A DNA stretch of 34,800 nt, taken from contig CAYFOM010000042.1 of assembly GCA_964344765.1 (NCBI GenBank), positions 1 to 34,800 on the forward strand, in the 5' to 3' direction. Made by a program: the position numbers and the translations under genes. The notes beneath the pieces are model-generated. The model saw only the letters and a list, made by a program, of their open reading frames with translations, was not told the origin of the DNA and made no database searches. The stretch comes from JACNIZ01 sp964344765 (GTDB lineage Bacteria > Planctomycetota > UBA1135). Below, piece after piece: positions 1-7,796 of this stretch (position 1 is its first letter; the number at the start of each line of letters is the position of its first letter).

Positions 1-2
1 AC

Positions 3-434
3 GATTTCAATCGGCGCTGCGTCACCATTTATGATTGGAAGCGATTCGTGCAGATCAACTTTACGGTTGAAGAGCTGACGTACTCGGGCAACCTTTCACT
101 GATCTCGAGCGACAAGATTAAGTCGTCGCTGTTGAAGCTGGAATCGGCTTATAAGGAGAACAAGGCGGAAGAAGACCACTTGCGGTTCGATTCCGAGGAG
201 TTGTTGTTCAAACCCATTTATGAGAACGTCGACCTTCATCCGATGCTGCGCGCTGTTGGCGGTGAAGCGGATGCGTTGTCGCCGGATCACTTTGAAATCT
301 ATAAGACGGATCCTCGTTACAAGAATGGGTTCCTGATGGCGATTCTTGAGTTCACGAAGTTGAATGAGCAGTTGGAGGAAATGAAAGAGATTTGCGAGGA
401 TTTGATCGTGGAAATTGATGCGGAGTTAGGCTAG
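3..434 (+). CDS. C-terminal part of an unrecognised protein (5' end outside window)
   Basis: The reading frame is open from the left edge to the TAG at 432-434, so this is the last 143 residues of a longer gene. The GTG at 48 is an in-frame internal codon and there is no reason to take it as the start. The visible part is acidic and helical, with a Glu/Lys-rich C-terminus that could form a coiled coil. The segment reading TYSGNLSLISSDKIKSSL resembles the region after the membrane helix in small bacterial membrane proteins of the DUF6090 type, which carry a similar SGxLSLI motif. That likeness is from memory and is weak. It lies 26 bases upstream of the beta-helix gene on the same strand. Confidence 0.6.
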   Translation, partial: DFNRRCVTIYDWKRFVQINFTVEELTYSGNLSLISSDKIKSSLLKLESAYKENKAEEDHLRFDSEELLFKPIYENVDLHPMLRAVGGEADALSPDHFEIYKTDPRYKNGFLMAILEFTKLNEQLEEMKEICEDLIVEIDAELG

Positions 435-460
435 GTGTCCCACCAACCCGGGCAGGTTGA

Positions 461-1312
461 ATGCTACCCCCCATGCTTAATCGGATTCTATTCACGTTGG
501 CACTGGCCGGTTCAGCGAACGGTCAGGAAATGATGGTGCAAAACTCGGCGGAGTTGCGCGATGCGTTGCACCGAGCGAAGCCAGGGGCGACCATTGTTCT
601 TGACGGGGTTTCCTTCCAAAGCGGGCTGCGGATTGAGGGAGTGCTTGGCACGAAGGAAAAGCCCATTGTCATTATGGGTGCCGATCAAGAGAATCCGCCG
701 CTGTTCAAAGGTGGCAGTGTGGGGATTCAGCTTTCGCGCTGCAAGTACATCACGCTGCGGAATATTCGGGTGGTTGAGTGCACGGGGAATGGGATCAATG
801 TCGATGACGGCGAGCGCTATGACGACCCGCCGACGGGATTGGTATTTGAAGATTTGGTGATCGAACGAATTGGGCCGCGCGGGAATTTGGACGGCTTGAA
901 GTTGTCTGGCTTGGATGGATTCACGGTTCGTAATTGCCGGTTCGAGGGTTGGGGTGGATCGGCGATCGATATGGTTGGGTGCCGCAATGGATTGATTGAA
1001 GCGTGTGAGTTTTTTGGCAAGGTTGGATTTACTCAGGCGTCGGGAGTTCAAGCGAAGGGCGGCAGTGAGAACATCACCATTCGCAGTAACTTCTTCAAAA
1101 ACGCCGGACAACGATCGATCAATCTCGGTGGCAGCACTGGGCTGCGTTATTTCCGGCCGAAGGTGCGGGACTGGGAAGCGAGGAATATCGTTGTCGAAGG
1201 GAATCGTTTTGTCGGCAGCATGGCGCCGATTGCGTTTATTACTTCGACTGATTGCGTGGTGCGGCAAAACACCATTGTGCATCCTGATAAATGGGCGGTG
1301 CGAATCCTGTAG
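461..1312 (+). CDS. Secreted right-handed beta-helix protein, N-terminal part ending at an in-frame TAG
   Basis: The product has a signal peptide (MLPPMLNRILFTLALAGSAN, cleavage near NGQ) followed by an irregular parallel beta-helix repeat: alternating short hydrophobic strands such as ITLRNIRV, FTVRNCRF, NGLIEACEF, ITIRSNFF and IVVEGNRF, with a buried Asn ladder. This is the fold of pectate-lyase-like and other polysaccharide-acting proteins (Beta_helix / NosD-like), and a secreted role on glycans is inferred. The ATG at 461 follows AGGTTGA, a reasonable Shine-Dalgarno. The frame stops at TAG 1310-1312 but continues open for another 120 codons in the same frame, so the natural product is probably 404 residues and this is its first 283. 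A CAG to TAG change would explain the break. Confidence 0.72.
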   Translation: MLPPMLNRILFTLALAGSANGQEMMVQNSAELRDALHRAKPGATIVLDGVSFQSGLRIEGVLGTKEKPIVIMGADQENPPLFKGGSVGIQLSRCKYITLRNIRVVECTGNGINVDDGERYDDPPTGLVFEDLVIERIGPRGNLDGLKLSGLDGFTVRNCRFEGWGGSAIDMVGCRNGLIEACEFFGKVGFTQASGVQAKGGSENITIRSNFFKNAGQRSINLGGSTGLRYFRPKVRDWEARNIVVEGNRFVGSMAPIAFITSTDCVVRQNTIVHPDKWAVRIL

Positions 1313-1675
1313 GAGCAACCGACGGACAAATTCAAGCCATGCCAACGCGGTACTTTTGAATTCAATTTGATCGTTTTGGATCAGCGAGTTCGCACGCTAG
1401 TCAATATCGGACCGAACACGTTGCCGGAGACTTTCAACTTTCGTGGCAATGCGTGGTATCGAAGCGACGGCGGACGTCTGCCCCAGCTCCCGCTTGAGGA
1501 AGTGAGTGGGATTTACCAGGTCGACCCGATGATGAAAGATGCCGAAACTTCTACCTCTATGGCAATGTCCAAAGACCCGCGGTTAAAAGGAATTGGTGCC
1601 CATTCGTTTAAGCCTGCGAAGGTCGAGACTGGGGAAGAGAAAAGGACAAACCCGTTACAGGGAGACAAAGAATAA
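1313..1675 (+). pseudogene. In-frame 3' continuation of the beta-helix gene beyond the amber codon
   Basis: These 120 sense codons follow TAG 1310-1312 in the same frame as the beta-helix gene and end at TAA 1673-1675. They read like the remaining C-terminal part of the same protein (EQPTDKFKPCQRGTFEFN, then VRTLVNIGPNTLPETFNFRG). As I recall, related planctomycete beta-helix proteins read RILQE at the break, with Gln where the TAG lies here. The stop overlaps the ATG of the next gene by one base (TAATG), an arrangement expected if ribosomes really reach this stop. The piece has no good start of its own; the candidate TTG at 1367 would begin mid-domain. Either the gene is freshly inactivated, the base is an error, or the amber codon is read through. 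Confidence 0.65.
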
Positions 1676-2844
1676 TGAGCTCGTTTGTTATGTCGCTCCC
1701 GAGCAACTTCATTCGGAAAGTACTCGGCTTCGCTCTTGCCGCCACGGTCGCCTTTACCTCCGCCGGTTGCCAGAATTCTCCGCCAATCGCACCCGCCCAA
1801 TTCGCACCCGGCGCCAGCCTCTCCGAAGATGAAGCGACTGCGAAAGCATTACATCAATCCCTTACCGCCTTCCTCGAGCCCTTGAGTCGAGGAGAATGGA
1901 ACAACGCGCATAGCGATCCCGTCGAACGCGCGCGATACGAGTTTTTCTATAAGAGTCTCATGCGTGGCGCACGAGATGCGGAACCGGTGATCCTGAAGTC
2001 TTATCCCGTCGACGATGGCGCTTACTTGGTCACAGTTGCCTTCATGATCGGTGCCCCCGACGCGATCAAATTCTCACGCATTGTGGAATTTGAAGCACTG
2101 CCGACCACTACCGGATATCAATTCCAAACCCCCTACGAGCGCAACATCGCGACATTCAACAAGCGCACTGTTGGCGACATCACCTACCGTTTCAACGGTC
2201 CTTTTAATGAAGCAGGAGCGGCGCGTTTTGCACGCTTCAAAACCAAACTGGATCAGCTGCAAGACGTCAATCCCTCGCCCCTCCAATACGATTGCTTCAA
2301 AGACTTGGATGAACTGCTCAAGACCTTCGGGCTGATTCACGACGCGTCGAAGTGCAATTTCCTCCGCCACGATTTAGGATTCCTCTGGGATGACGGTCGG
2401 CGCTTTTCTACCGGCACCGGGGACGAAGCTTATATCTTTGGATATGTAAGCGGAATTCTTCCCACCCGAGCCCAATCACCCGACGACTTTTACCGACCCT
2501 ACGTCAATGGCGTCGCAGCCTACTTCGGCGGTTACGCAATGAGTGGCGATTCCATGGAAGTGCTTGCTCAACAATTCCGCGAGGAGTTGCAGCGCCGACA
2601 CGAAATCGACTTTCTCGAAGAGTTTGACAAAGGACGTGGATCGAGCGTGAATCGACACTTCTCCCATTACGTCATGTGCGCCTTCCTCTGCCAAGAAATC
2701 GTTTCCCAACACGGCGAAGCAGCGGCGCTAAGCCTGGTGAACTCAGGTGCAAACGGCGAGCGGTTTTTCGACGAACTGGAATCATTAATCGGTGTCACCA
2801 GAAAGAATTTCCACGCCACCATCTTGCGGTTAATTCAAGCTTGA
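1675..2844 (+). CDS. Predicted lipoprotein of unknown function
   Basis: 389 residues. The N-terminus has a basic region, a hydrophobic stretch (about 16-30) and a lipobox TSAGC with the modified Cys at residue 32, so it is expected to be a membrane-anchored lipoprotein. The rest is soluble. It has a first alpha/beta part (about 45-180) and a helical second half with EFFYKSL, an FSHYVMCAFLCQEI helix and a C-terminal FDELESLIGVT segment. The last part recalls the tail of gluzincin-type peptidase-MA proteins, but no HExxH motif is present, so no enzymatic role is claimed. Its ATG overlaps the stop of the beta-helix frame by one base and its stop overlaps the next ATG by one base, so translational coupling in one operon is likely. 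ATG 1690 is an alternative start. Confidence 0.75.
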   Translation: MSSFVMSLPSNFIRKVLGFALAATVAFTSAGCQNSPPIAPAQFAPGASLSEDEATAKALHQSLTAFLEPLSRGEWNNAHSDPVERARYEFFYKSLMRGARDAEPVILKSYPVDDGAYLVTVAFMIGAPDAIKFSRIVEFEALPTTTGYQFQTPYERNIATFNKRTVGDITYRFNGPFNEAGAARFARFKTKLDQLQDVNPSPLQYDCFKDLDELLKTFGLIHDASKCNFLRHDLGFLWDDGRRFSTGTGDEAYIFGYVSGILPTRAQSPDDFYRPYVNGVAAYFGGYAMSGDSMEVLAQQFREELQRRHEIDFLEEFDKGRGSSVNRHFSHYVMCAFLCQEIVSQHGEAAALSLVNSGANGERFFDELESLIGVTRKNFHATILRLIQA

Positions 2845-3119
2845 TGGACACCCTTTACTCACTCACACTCTTAATCTCGCTGGTATCGGGAGGGTTAGCC
2901 ATCGTGCTTTCCATCCTTTCGCGTTCCCCACGCGTTCTAATCATTCTCGCAATTGCAGCGCTGACGGTATCCGTTTTGGTTCACTTCGCCGCCGGGCATC
3001 GGCCCGGTACGCCCGAAGCAGTTTCACTACCAGAGTTCCTTCACCTTCATCCCGCGTTCATCATCGCGGCGCTGCTTCCGGCGATCGCGGCAACCCTGAA
3101 ACGCCTAAGGCCGAGTTGA
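2844..3119 (+). CDS. Small integral membrane protein, 91 residues
   Basis: The ATG at 2844 overlaps the TGA of the lipoprotein gene (TGATG). The protein has three hydrophobic segments: about 5-22 (LTLLISLVSGGLAIVLSI), 31-48 (VLIILAIAALTVSVLVHF) and 70-83 (AFIIAALLPAIAAT). The loop between the second and third is rich in His and Pro, and the tail is short and basic. No family is recognised. The frame is also open upstream inside the lipoprotein gene, but that stretch is an out-of-frame shadow, and coupling to the lipoprotein makes 2844 the best start. The last 15 bases overlap the 3' end of the convergent GNAT gene. Confidence 0.6.
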   Translation: MDTLYSLTLLISLVSGGLAIVLSILSRSPRVLIILAIAALTVSVLVHFAAGHRPGTPEAVSLPEFLHLHPAFIIAALLPAIAATLKRLRPS

Positions 3120-3623
3120 AGCGCTGAAGTTTTTGCGCAGGATGACCATTTGGTTTTCCGTCGGCGACAGCTCATATCCCTGGCGGCCAAACAACCGAAT
3201 GAGTTTTTGCTTGTCCCGATCGGTATAGGTTTCGGCACTGGCAAGTCCCAAGTCGCGGATCCACGCCTCGCCGGTTTTCACCAACTCGGTGGCCACTCCA
3301 AATCGGCGGCAATCCGGCTCGACATAGGTTGTCGAAAATAACCCCACCGCCTCGCCGGAACCGTCGACATCTTTACGCACAATCGTGTGCCCCACGATCT
3401 TGCCGACAGAGTCCTCGGCCAGGAAAACTGCAGCGGTGGATTTCTCCGAATCCAAATGCCAGCACACCCGCCGAATTAGCCATTCCATGGAGTAAAGCGC
3501 AGTCCCCTGCTCGGCCCCCAAAACCTCGACCAGGGTATTGCGCATGCGCTGCGCCACCAGCTCAATTTCCGCCTCGGAATCCGCATCGATCGGCCGAATC
3601 ACCGCCTCGCTCATAAATGCCAT
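3105..3623 (-). CDS. GNAT-family N-acetyltransferase
   Basis: About 172 residues if started at the ATG whose first base is 3623 (MAFMSEAVIRP); the ATG at 3614 is an alternative. The GNAT core is visible: an N-terminal strand (EAVIRPID), a central strand with the acetyl-CoA pyrophosphate loop in the form CRRFGVATELVKTGEAW, a later strand (LASAETYTD) and the terminal LIRLFGRQGYE motif. The substrate is unknown. The frame stays open upstream to 3917, but that part is antisense to a better-looking plus-strand gene and does not look like GNAT sequence. Start codons of this gene and the divergent neighbour are only 15 bases apart, so their promoters must overlap the coding regions or transcripts must be leaderless. 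The 3' end overlaps the small membrane protein gene. Confidence 0.82.
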   Translation of the reverse strand: MAFMSEAVIRPIDADSEAEIELVAQRMRNTLVEVLGAEQGTALYSMEWLIRRVCWHLDSEKSTAAVFLAEDSVGKIVGHTIVRKDVDGSGEAVGLFSTTYVEPDCRRFGVATELVKTGEAWIRDLGLASAETYTDRDKQKLIRLFGRQGYELSPTENQMVILRKNFSASTRP

Positions 3624-3638
3624 AATAGACCCTGCGCA

Positions 3639-3908
3639 ATGATGACTTATGAATTCGACCGCGAGAACGATCCAACCTTCCAAGATCCGGCGGCCGAGAT
3701 CATTTATTTCGAAGGGCTGAAAGACATCGCGTGGAAGTTTTACGAGGTCGTGCAAATCCGCAATGCGTTCGAGCGCTTCAACCACGGTGAGAAAATCACT
3801 AGCGGAGTATTCGTCGTGGATTCCGATCTCTCCTACGGAATGGCAAGAATGGTGATCACCGTATTCGACAAGGTTTTTGACCACTTCACCATCGAGCGGG
3901 GCGACTAG
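3639..3908 (+). CDS. Small acidic hypothetical protein
   Basis: 89 residues (MMTYEFDREN... FTIERGD), rich in Asp/Glu and aromatics, with no signal peptide or membrane segment. No family is recognised. It is preferred over the overlapping minus-strand extension of the GNAT gene because its composition is that of a soluble protein and its codons are those used elsewhere in the window. A -10-like hexamer CATAAT (3621-3626) lies 12 bases before the start. A second ATG follows immediately at 3642. A 102-base gap separates it from the flavoprotein gene. Confidence 0.6.
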   Translation: MMTYEFDRENDPTFQDPAAEIIYFEGLKDIAWKFYEVVQIRNAFERFNHGEKITSGVFVVDSDLSYGMARMVITVFDKVFDHFTIERGD

Positions 3909-4010
3909 GCCCGGCAACTAGCCGCAATCCCTGACCCGCGGGCAAAAAGTTTTGTAACATCCCCGCTCGAATCGCGATTGCATAACGGAATCGCAAACAC
4001 ACCATCCCTC

Positions 4011-5387
4011 ATGCAAGAATTCGACGTACTCGTTCTAGGCGGCGGCACTGCCGGGACCGCTACAGCCAAAGCCGCGGTGCAGGCCGGCGCGCGCACCGCG
4101 ATGTTTAATGATGGCGAGCTTGGCGGCCTTTGCATCCTGCGCGGATGCATGCCGACTAAAACCATGTTGCATGCGGCGCATTTGCGCCATGAGGCTGAGC
4201 ATCACAAAACTCCGGGCGTCGGCCGTGAGACTTTGGCGGTGGATTTTGCCGAGGTGATGCGCAATAAAGATGCAAAGGTCGCGCGCTTTAAGAAGGCGAA
4301 GATCTCGGGCATTGAAAGCGGCGGTTACGAGGTCATCGACGCGCGCGCGCGGTTCACCGGGCCGGATACGGTGGAAGCGGGTGGCGTGGATTATCGATTC
4401 ACCAAAGGCGCGGTCATTGCAGTGGGGTCGAACATTTCGATCCCGCCATTCGCTGGATTGGAGAACGTGCCTTACTGGACCAGCGACGACATCATGGCGC
4501 TGACCTCGCGGCCGGAGTCGGTGGCGGTGATTGGTAGTGGTGCGATTGGGCTGGAGCTGGCGCAGTTTTTGGCGCGCATGGGAACTCGGGTGGAACTGAT
4601 CAGTCGCCGACCGGTGTTTCAGGATTGGGGTGAGTCGGTGGTCGAAGAAATGGCCGGCGCGCTTGCCGATGAGCCGAACTTCACCAACCATGCGCCTGGC
4701 GCTCCGGTCGAGATCAGTAAGACCGACGACGGTGTGGCGGTGCGCATTCAAAAGCCCGACGGTGAAGAAACTGTGCACGCGCAGCATCTGGTCATTGCAA
4801 CCGGTCGCCGCGCCGCAGTGGATGATTTGAATCTTGATTCGGCCGGCGTGGAAATGGACGGTCGTCAGGTCAAAGCCGGGCCGGATATGCAGACCACCAA
4901 TCCCAAAATTTACGTCGCCGGCGACGCCACCGGGGAACGGTTGTTGTTGCATGTTGCGAACTGGGAAGGCGCCGCCGCCGGTAAGGGTGCGGCTGGAGTC
5001 ACTGATGTAGATGCGGTCGAACGTCGCTTGCACATGTCGGTGGTGTTCACCGATCCGCCGCTGGCGAGCATCGGCATGACCAAGCAAGAGGCGCAAGCTG
5101 CCGGCATTGACGCGGTCACCGCCGAAGCGCGTTTTTCCCAAACCGGTCGCGCCATCACCATGGACGTCGCCCATGGCGTGATGCGTTTGGTTGCCACCGC
5201 CGACCGCGGCGAAATTCTCGGCGCGCAAATCCTCGGTCCACGCGCCGACGACATCATCCATGCCGTCAGCACGGTGATGTACTACCGCGGAACTGCCGCC
5301 GACATGTTGGATATGCCGTGGTACCACCCGACGCTGTCGGAGGTGTTGCTCAGTTTGGCGCGCGAGCTGGACGCGAAGAGTGGTTGA
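4011..5387 (+). CDS. FAD/NAD(P)-dependent disulfide oxidoreductase (dihydrolipoamide dehydrogenase / mercuric reductase-like)
   Basis: 458 residues from the ATG at 4011; the frame is open to 3978 but FAD-binding starts immediately (LGGGTAG, residues 9-15), as expected for the family. The redox-active pair is C41-x4-C46 in GGLCILRGCMPTK, differing from the GGTCxNxGCxPSK of dihydrolipoamide and mercury reductases. A second Rossmann motif for NAD(P)H (VIGSGAIGLELAQFLARMG, near 170-190), the FAD-binding IYVAGDATGE and a C-terminal dimerisation domain ending in HPTLSEVLL follow; the His-Glu pair is the family's catalytic acid-base dyad at the dimer interface. It should shuttle electrons between NAD(P)H and a disulfide, but the partner is unknown because no lipoyl enzyme or mer gene is nearby. 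No clear Shine-Dalgarno is visible. The gene overlaps the next one by 8 bases. Confidence 0.85.
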   Translation: MQEFDVLVLGGGTAGTATAKAAVQAGARTAMFNDGELGGLCILRGCMPTKTMLHAAHLRHEAEHHKTPGVGRETLAVDFAEVMRNKDAKVARFKKAKISGIESGGYEVIDARARFTGPDTVEAGGVDYRFTKGAVIAVGSNISIPPFAGLENVPYWTSDDIMALTSRPESVAVIGSGAIGLELAQFLARMGTRVELISRRPVFQDWGESVVEEMAGALADEPNFTNHAPGAPVEISKTDDGVAVRIQKPDGEETVHAQHLVIATGRRAAVDDLNLDSAGVEMDGRQVKAGPDMQTTNPKIYVAGDATGERLLLHVANWEGAAAGKGAAGVTDVDAVERRLHMSVVFTDPPLASIGMTKQEAQAAGIDAVTAEARFSQTGRAITMDVAHGVMRLVATADRGEILGAQILGPRADDIIHAVSTVMYYRGTAADMLDMPWYHPTLSEVLLSLARELDAKSG

Positions 5388-6051
5388 GGTCGAGCGGCGC
5401 CGCCGATTGACCGCACTACTGAGCGCGGTTGCGGTGATCGGTGCGGGCTGGCTTGCATTTCTTGGATCGGGTTACAGCTGGCACGTGCTTGGCGCGGTTG
5501 CGGTTCTGATCATCGAACGCGCAACCTGCGGCAGCCTCGCCAGTCCGTGGGGATGGAGCAACTGGACGCCCTCACTGAAACACTTCTGGCGAGTGACATG
5601 GGTTTGCTCGGCGGTGATCGCGGTTTTGTTGTTAATTGCGGTGATGGTGATTCGAATTGGCGAATATCAGTTCGGAATCCATCCCAAAAACATCCGCCAT
5701 CCCGATGAGTTCTGGGGATGGATCATGTTTGCAGTGGTCACTGCGCCGCTGGTCGAAGAATGGATTTATCGCGGCGTCATTCAACCACGCATGCGAATCG
5801 CCATCGGACCCAAGTGGGCAATTTTTTGGAATGGCATCCTGTTTTGGATCTACCACTGGGTCGGCCACGGCCAAATCACCGGACTCAATCACCTCGCCGG
5901 AGGTTGGCTTTTTGCGTGGTCGTGGCAACGCACAAACTCCCTAGTCGCGCCTACCCTGCTACACGCACTCGGCAATTTGGCCGTCGCTTTAGCCGACTTA
6001 CTTTGGCTAACTCATCCTGACTTTGTACGCTGGCTATTCGCGTGGAACTAG
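5380..6051 (+). CDS. CPBP-family intramembrane metalloprotease
   Basis: 223 residues with several hydrophobic helices. The family motifs are in order: E126-E127-x3-R131 (VEEWIYRG), F-x3-H159 (FWIYHW) and H195-x3-N199 (LHALGN). These are the metal and catalytic positions of the CAAX prenyl protease 2/Abi family (Rce1-like). In bacteria such proteins cleave within membranes or serve bacteriocin immunity and sorting; the substrate here cannot be told. The GTG at 5380 overlaps the flavoprotein stop by 8 bases and is the only sensible start, so the two are probably cotranscribed and coupled. Confidence 0.85.
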   Translation: MVEVERRRRLTALLSAVAVIGAGWLAFLGSGYSWHVLGAVAVLIIERATCGSLASPWGWSNWTPSLKHFWRVTWVCSAVIAVLLLIAVMVIRIGEYQFGIHPKNIRHPDEFWGWIMFAVVTAPLVEEWIYRGVIQPRMRIAIGPKWAIFWNGILFWIYHWVGHGQITGLNHLAGGWLFAWSWQRTNSLVAPTLLHALGNLAVALADLLWLTHPDFVRWLFAWN

Positions 6052-6069
6052 CCACCGCGGGCACTGCAC

Positions 6070-6411
6070 ATGGACATCGATCTCCCAGACCATTTCGATC
6101 ACAACCGCTGCCAACAAGCGTTTGCCGAGGTGACTCGAATGATGAAAGAGAAGCATCCGCGCAGCCTCAAATTGCTCGACCTCGACTTTGCTAATCAGCG
6201 GCTGATCCTCAAATCCAATATCAGGGCTTACCTCGCCCTTAGTGTTCTGCTCACGGTAGTAATCGTTGTGGCCGGGACCGTAATGCAAACCTGGCTGGTG
6301 CCCATCGCCATCCTCCCCATCGTTTGGGTAATCCCCTTGGCCGGCGCACTTTTCAGCCATCACGCCCTTCGATTGGAGGTTCAAAATTGCATCGACCAAA
6401 TGGAAAACTAA
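6070..6411 (+). CDS. Small membrane protein with two transmembrane helices
   Basis: 113 residues. A hydrophilic N-terminal half (about 1-50, with HFDHNRCQQ and MMKEKHPRSLK) leads into two hydrophobic segments, about 56-72 (LALSVLLTVVIVVAGTV) and 76-93 (WLVPIAILPIVWVIPLAG), and a short C-terminal tail. No family is recognised. It starts 18 bases after the CPBP gene with no obvious Shine-Dalgarno. It contains the ribosome-binding site and start of the next gene within its 3' end, so it is likely a member of the same operon. Confidence 0.6.
   Translation: MDIDLPDHFDHNRCQQAFAEVTRMMKEKHPRSLKLLDLDFANQRLILKSNIRAYLALSVLLTVVIVVAGTVMQTWLVPIAILPIVWVIPLAGALFSHHALRLEVQNCIDQMEN
6375..6379 (+). promoter_or_regulatory. 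Shine-Dalgarno GGAGG that fixes a TTG start
   Basis: A perfect GGAGG lies 7 bases before TTG 6387. It decides the start of the phosphoesterase gene, which otherwise has no good initiator between the far-upstream TTG at 6324 and an ATG inside the lipobox. Confidence 0.75.
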
Positions 6412-7319
6412 TCCTGGCCATCCTCGCTCTTGGAATCATGTCTTGCGCGCATCAGCCTGCTTCGGATTCCGCCGACACGCCGAATCAACCGCTGTTTCAA
6501 TTCGGCTTGTTAGCGGATGTGCAATACGCCGATAAAGACACCGTCGGTCGGCGGGCTTATCGCGATGCATTACCACTGTTAGTGCAATGCGCCGACGACT
6601 TCGCGGAGCGTGATCTTGCATTTGTGGTGCAGTTGGGCGACATCATTGACGGCAACCAAACCATGGAGCAATCCAAATCCGATTTGGAAGACGTGCTCCG
6701 ACCACTAGAAAGCATCGGTCATCCACTGGTGCATGTCATCGGCAATCATTGTCTAGAAGTTCCCCGCACGCACTTGCAGCAGCGCTTGGGTTTGGAAGCG
6801 AGTTGGTACTCGGCGGAACGTGACGGGTGGCGCTTCATTGTGCTCGACAGCATGGCGTTGTCGATTCACGGATTCGACAACGCCGCTGGACGTCGGTGGC
6901 TGGAAAATCATCCTCGCGATCAACACCCTCAAGCATCGGATTGGAATGGAGGCTTCGGTGCGGAGCAACTCGGTTGGCTGGCAAACGAGCTTTCGATTGC
7001 AACCGAACTCAAGCAAAAAGTCGTGATCTTCGGCCACCACCCGATCACTACGGACTCAGCCTCCCCCGCCCACCTTGCGTGGGATCATGCCGACGCATTC
7101 CGCCTGATCACCAATAGCCCGAACATCATCGCCTATTTCTCCGGCCACGACCATTCCGGCGGATACACCCAACAATCCGGCGTGCACTTCTGGACGCTCC
7201 CGGCAATGCTCGAAGCCACCGCCCCATCCAACGCTTACGCAATCGTCGAAGTCTGGCCCAACCGCCTTGTCGTCAACGGTATCGGCGACGTTGGGTCACG
7301 CGATCTTGTTCGCAATTGA
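6387..7319 (+). CDS. Calcineurin-like phosphoesterase lipoprotein, ADPRM (ADP-ribose/CDP-alcohol diphosphatase)-like
   Basis: 310 residues from TTG 6387, chosen because GGAGG precedes it and it gives a compact lipoprotein signal (hydrophobic 8-18, lipobox GIMSC with Cys20). Metallophosphatase motifs follow: D44-x-Q46 (LADVQYADKD), G84-D85 (QLGDIID), G119-N120-H121 (VIGNHC), GHHP (H217) and GHDHSGG (254-256). DxQ in place of DxH, the phrase QYAD, GNHC, and the WYSAERDGWRFIVLDS block are typical of the Mn-dependent ADPRM family. Relatives hydrolyse ADP-ribose, CDP-choline or cyclic ADP-ribose, but they are cytosolic, whereas this one should sit outside the inner membrane. A nucleotide-scavenging role is inference. 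The start overlaps the previous gene by 25 bases. Confidence 0.82.
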   Translation: MHRPNGKLILAILALGIMSCAHQPASDSADTPNQPLFQFGLLADVQYADKDTVGRRAYRDALPLLVQCADDFAERDLAFVVQLGDIIDGNQTMEQSKSDLEDVLRPLESIGHPLVHVIGNHCLEVPRTHLQQRLGLEASWYSAERDGWRFIVLDSMALSIHGFDNAAGRRWLENHPRDQHPQASDWNGGFGAEQLGWLANELSIATELKQKVVIFGHHPITTDSASPAHLAWDHADAFRLITNSPNIIAYFSGHDHSGGYTQQSGVHFWTLPAMLEATAPSNAYAIVEVWPNRLVVNGIGDVGSRDLVRN

Positions 7320-7792
7320 GTAACCCGCTCAGACTTAACGTTTCGATTCAACCGCTCCGTGAACGGGAAGCGGAGCAATGCGAACTCATTCTGCGAGCGC
7401 TGCCAGAGTGGTTTGGAAATGAAGAATCCATTGTCCAATACCGCAAAGACATCGCCACGATGTCAACCTATGTCGCCAAAGCCAACGATAATGTCGTTGG
7501 CTTTGTCACCATTCATGAGCACAATGAATACTCGGCCGAGGTTCATTTGATCGCGGTACTGGGTCAGTTTCACCGCGATGGCATCGGCAGGATGTTGGTG
7601 GAACATGTAGAACATGATCTGCGCGATCGTGGGTTTGAGTTTTTGCAAGTGAAAACCGTCGGCCCATCCAAAGCAAATGAGGCCTATGCCAAAACACGAC
7701 AGTTTTACATCGGCATGGGCTTTCGACCGTTAGAAGAGAACAAGTTTTGGGGCGAAGGAATGCCGTGCCTAGTTCTCGTTAAGTCGCTCTAG
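7316..7792 (+). CDS. GNAT-family N-acetyltransferase
   Basis: 158 residues. The acetyl-CoA loop is RDGIGRMLVEHVEHDLRDRG (about 90-110), preceded by the strand EVHLIAVLGQFH and followed by LQVKTVG and the terminal FYIGMGFRPLEE. An acid-rich N-terminus with WFGNEESIVQYRKDI resembles small cytosolic GNATs acting on amines, but the acceptor is unknown. The TTG start at 7316 overlaps the TGA of the phosphoesterase gene by 3 bases (TTGA), so coupling is likely. The gene ends 4 bases before the convergent peroxidase gene. Confidence 0.83.
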   Translation: MSNPLRLNVSIQPLREREAEQCELILRALPEWFGNEESIVQYRKDIATMSTYVAKANDNVVGFVTIHEHNEYSAEVHLIAVLGQFHRDGIGRMLVEHVEHDLRDRGFEFLQVKTVGPSKANEAYAKTRQFYIGMGFRPLEENKFWGEGMPCLVLVKSL

Positions 7793-7796
7793 CCTT

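Noticed and set aside
3624..3917. N-terminal extension of the GNAT gene
   Set aside because: Not GNAT-like, and overlaps a plus-strand gene with better composition.
4035..5327. 430-residue minus-strand frame
   Set aside because: Antisense to the flavoprotein, whose motifs are unmistakable; the antisense product is rich in His and Arg and looks like no protein.
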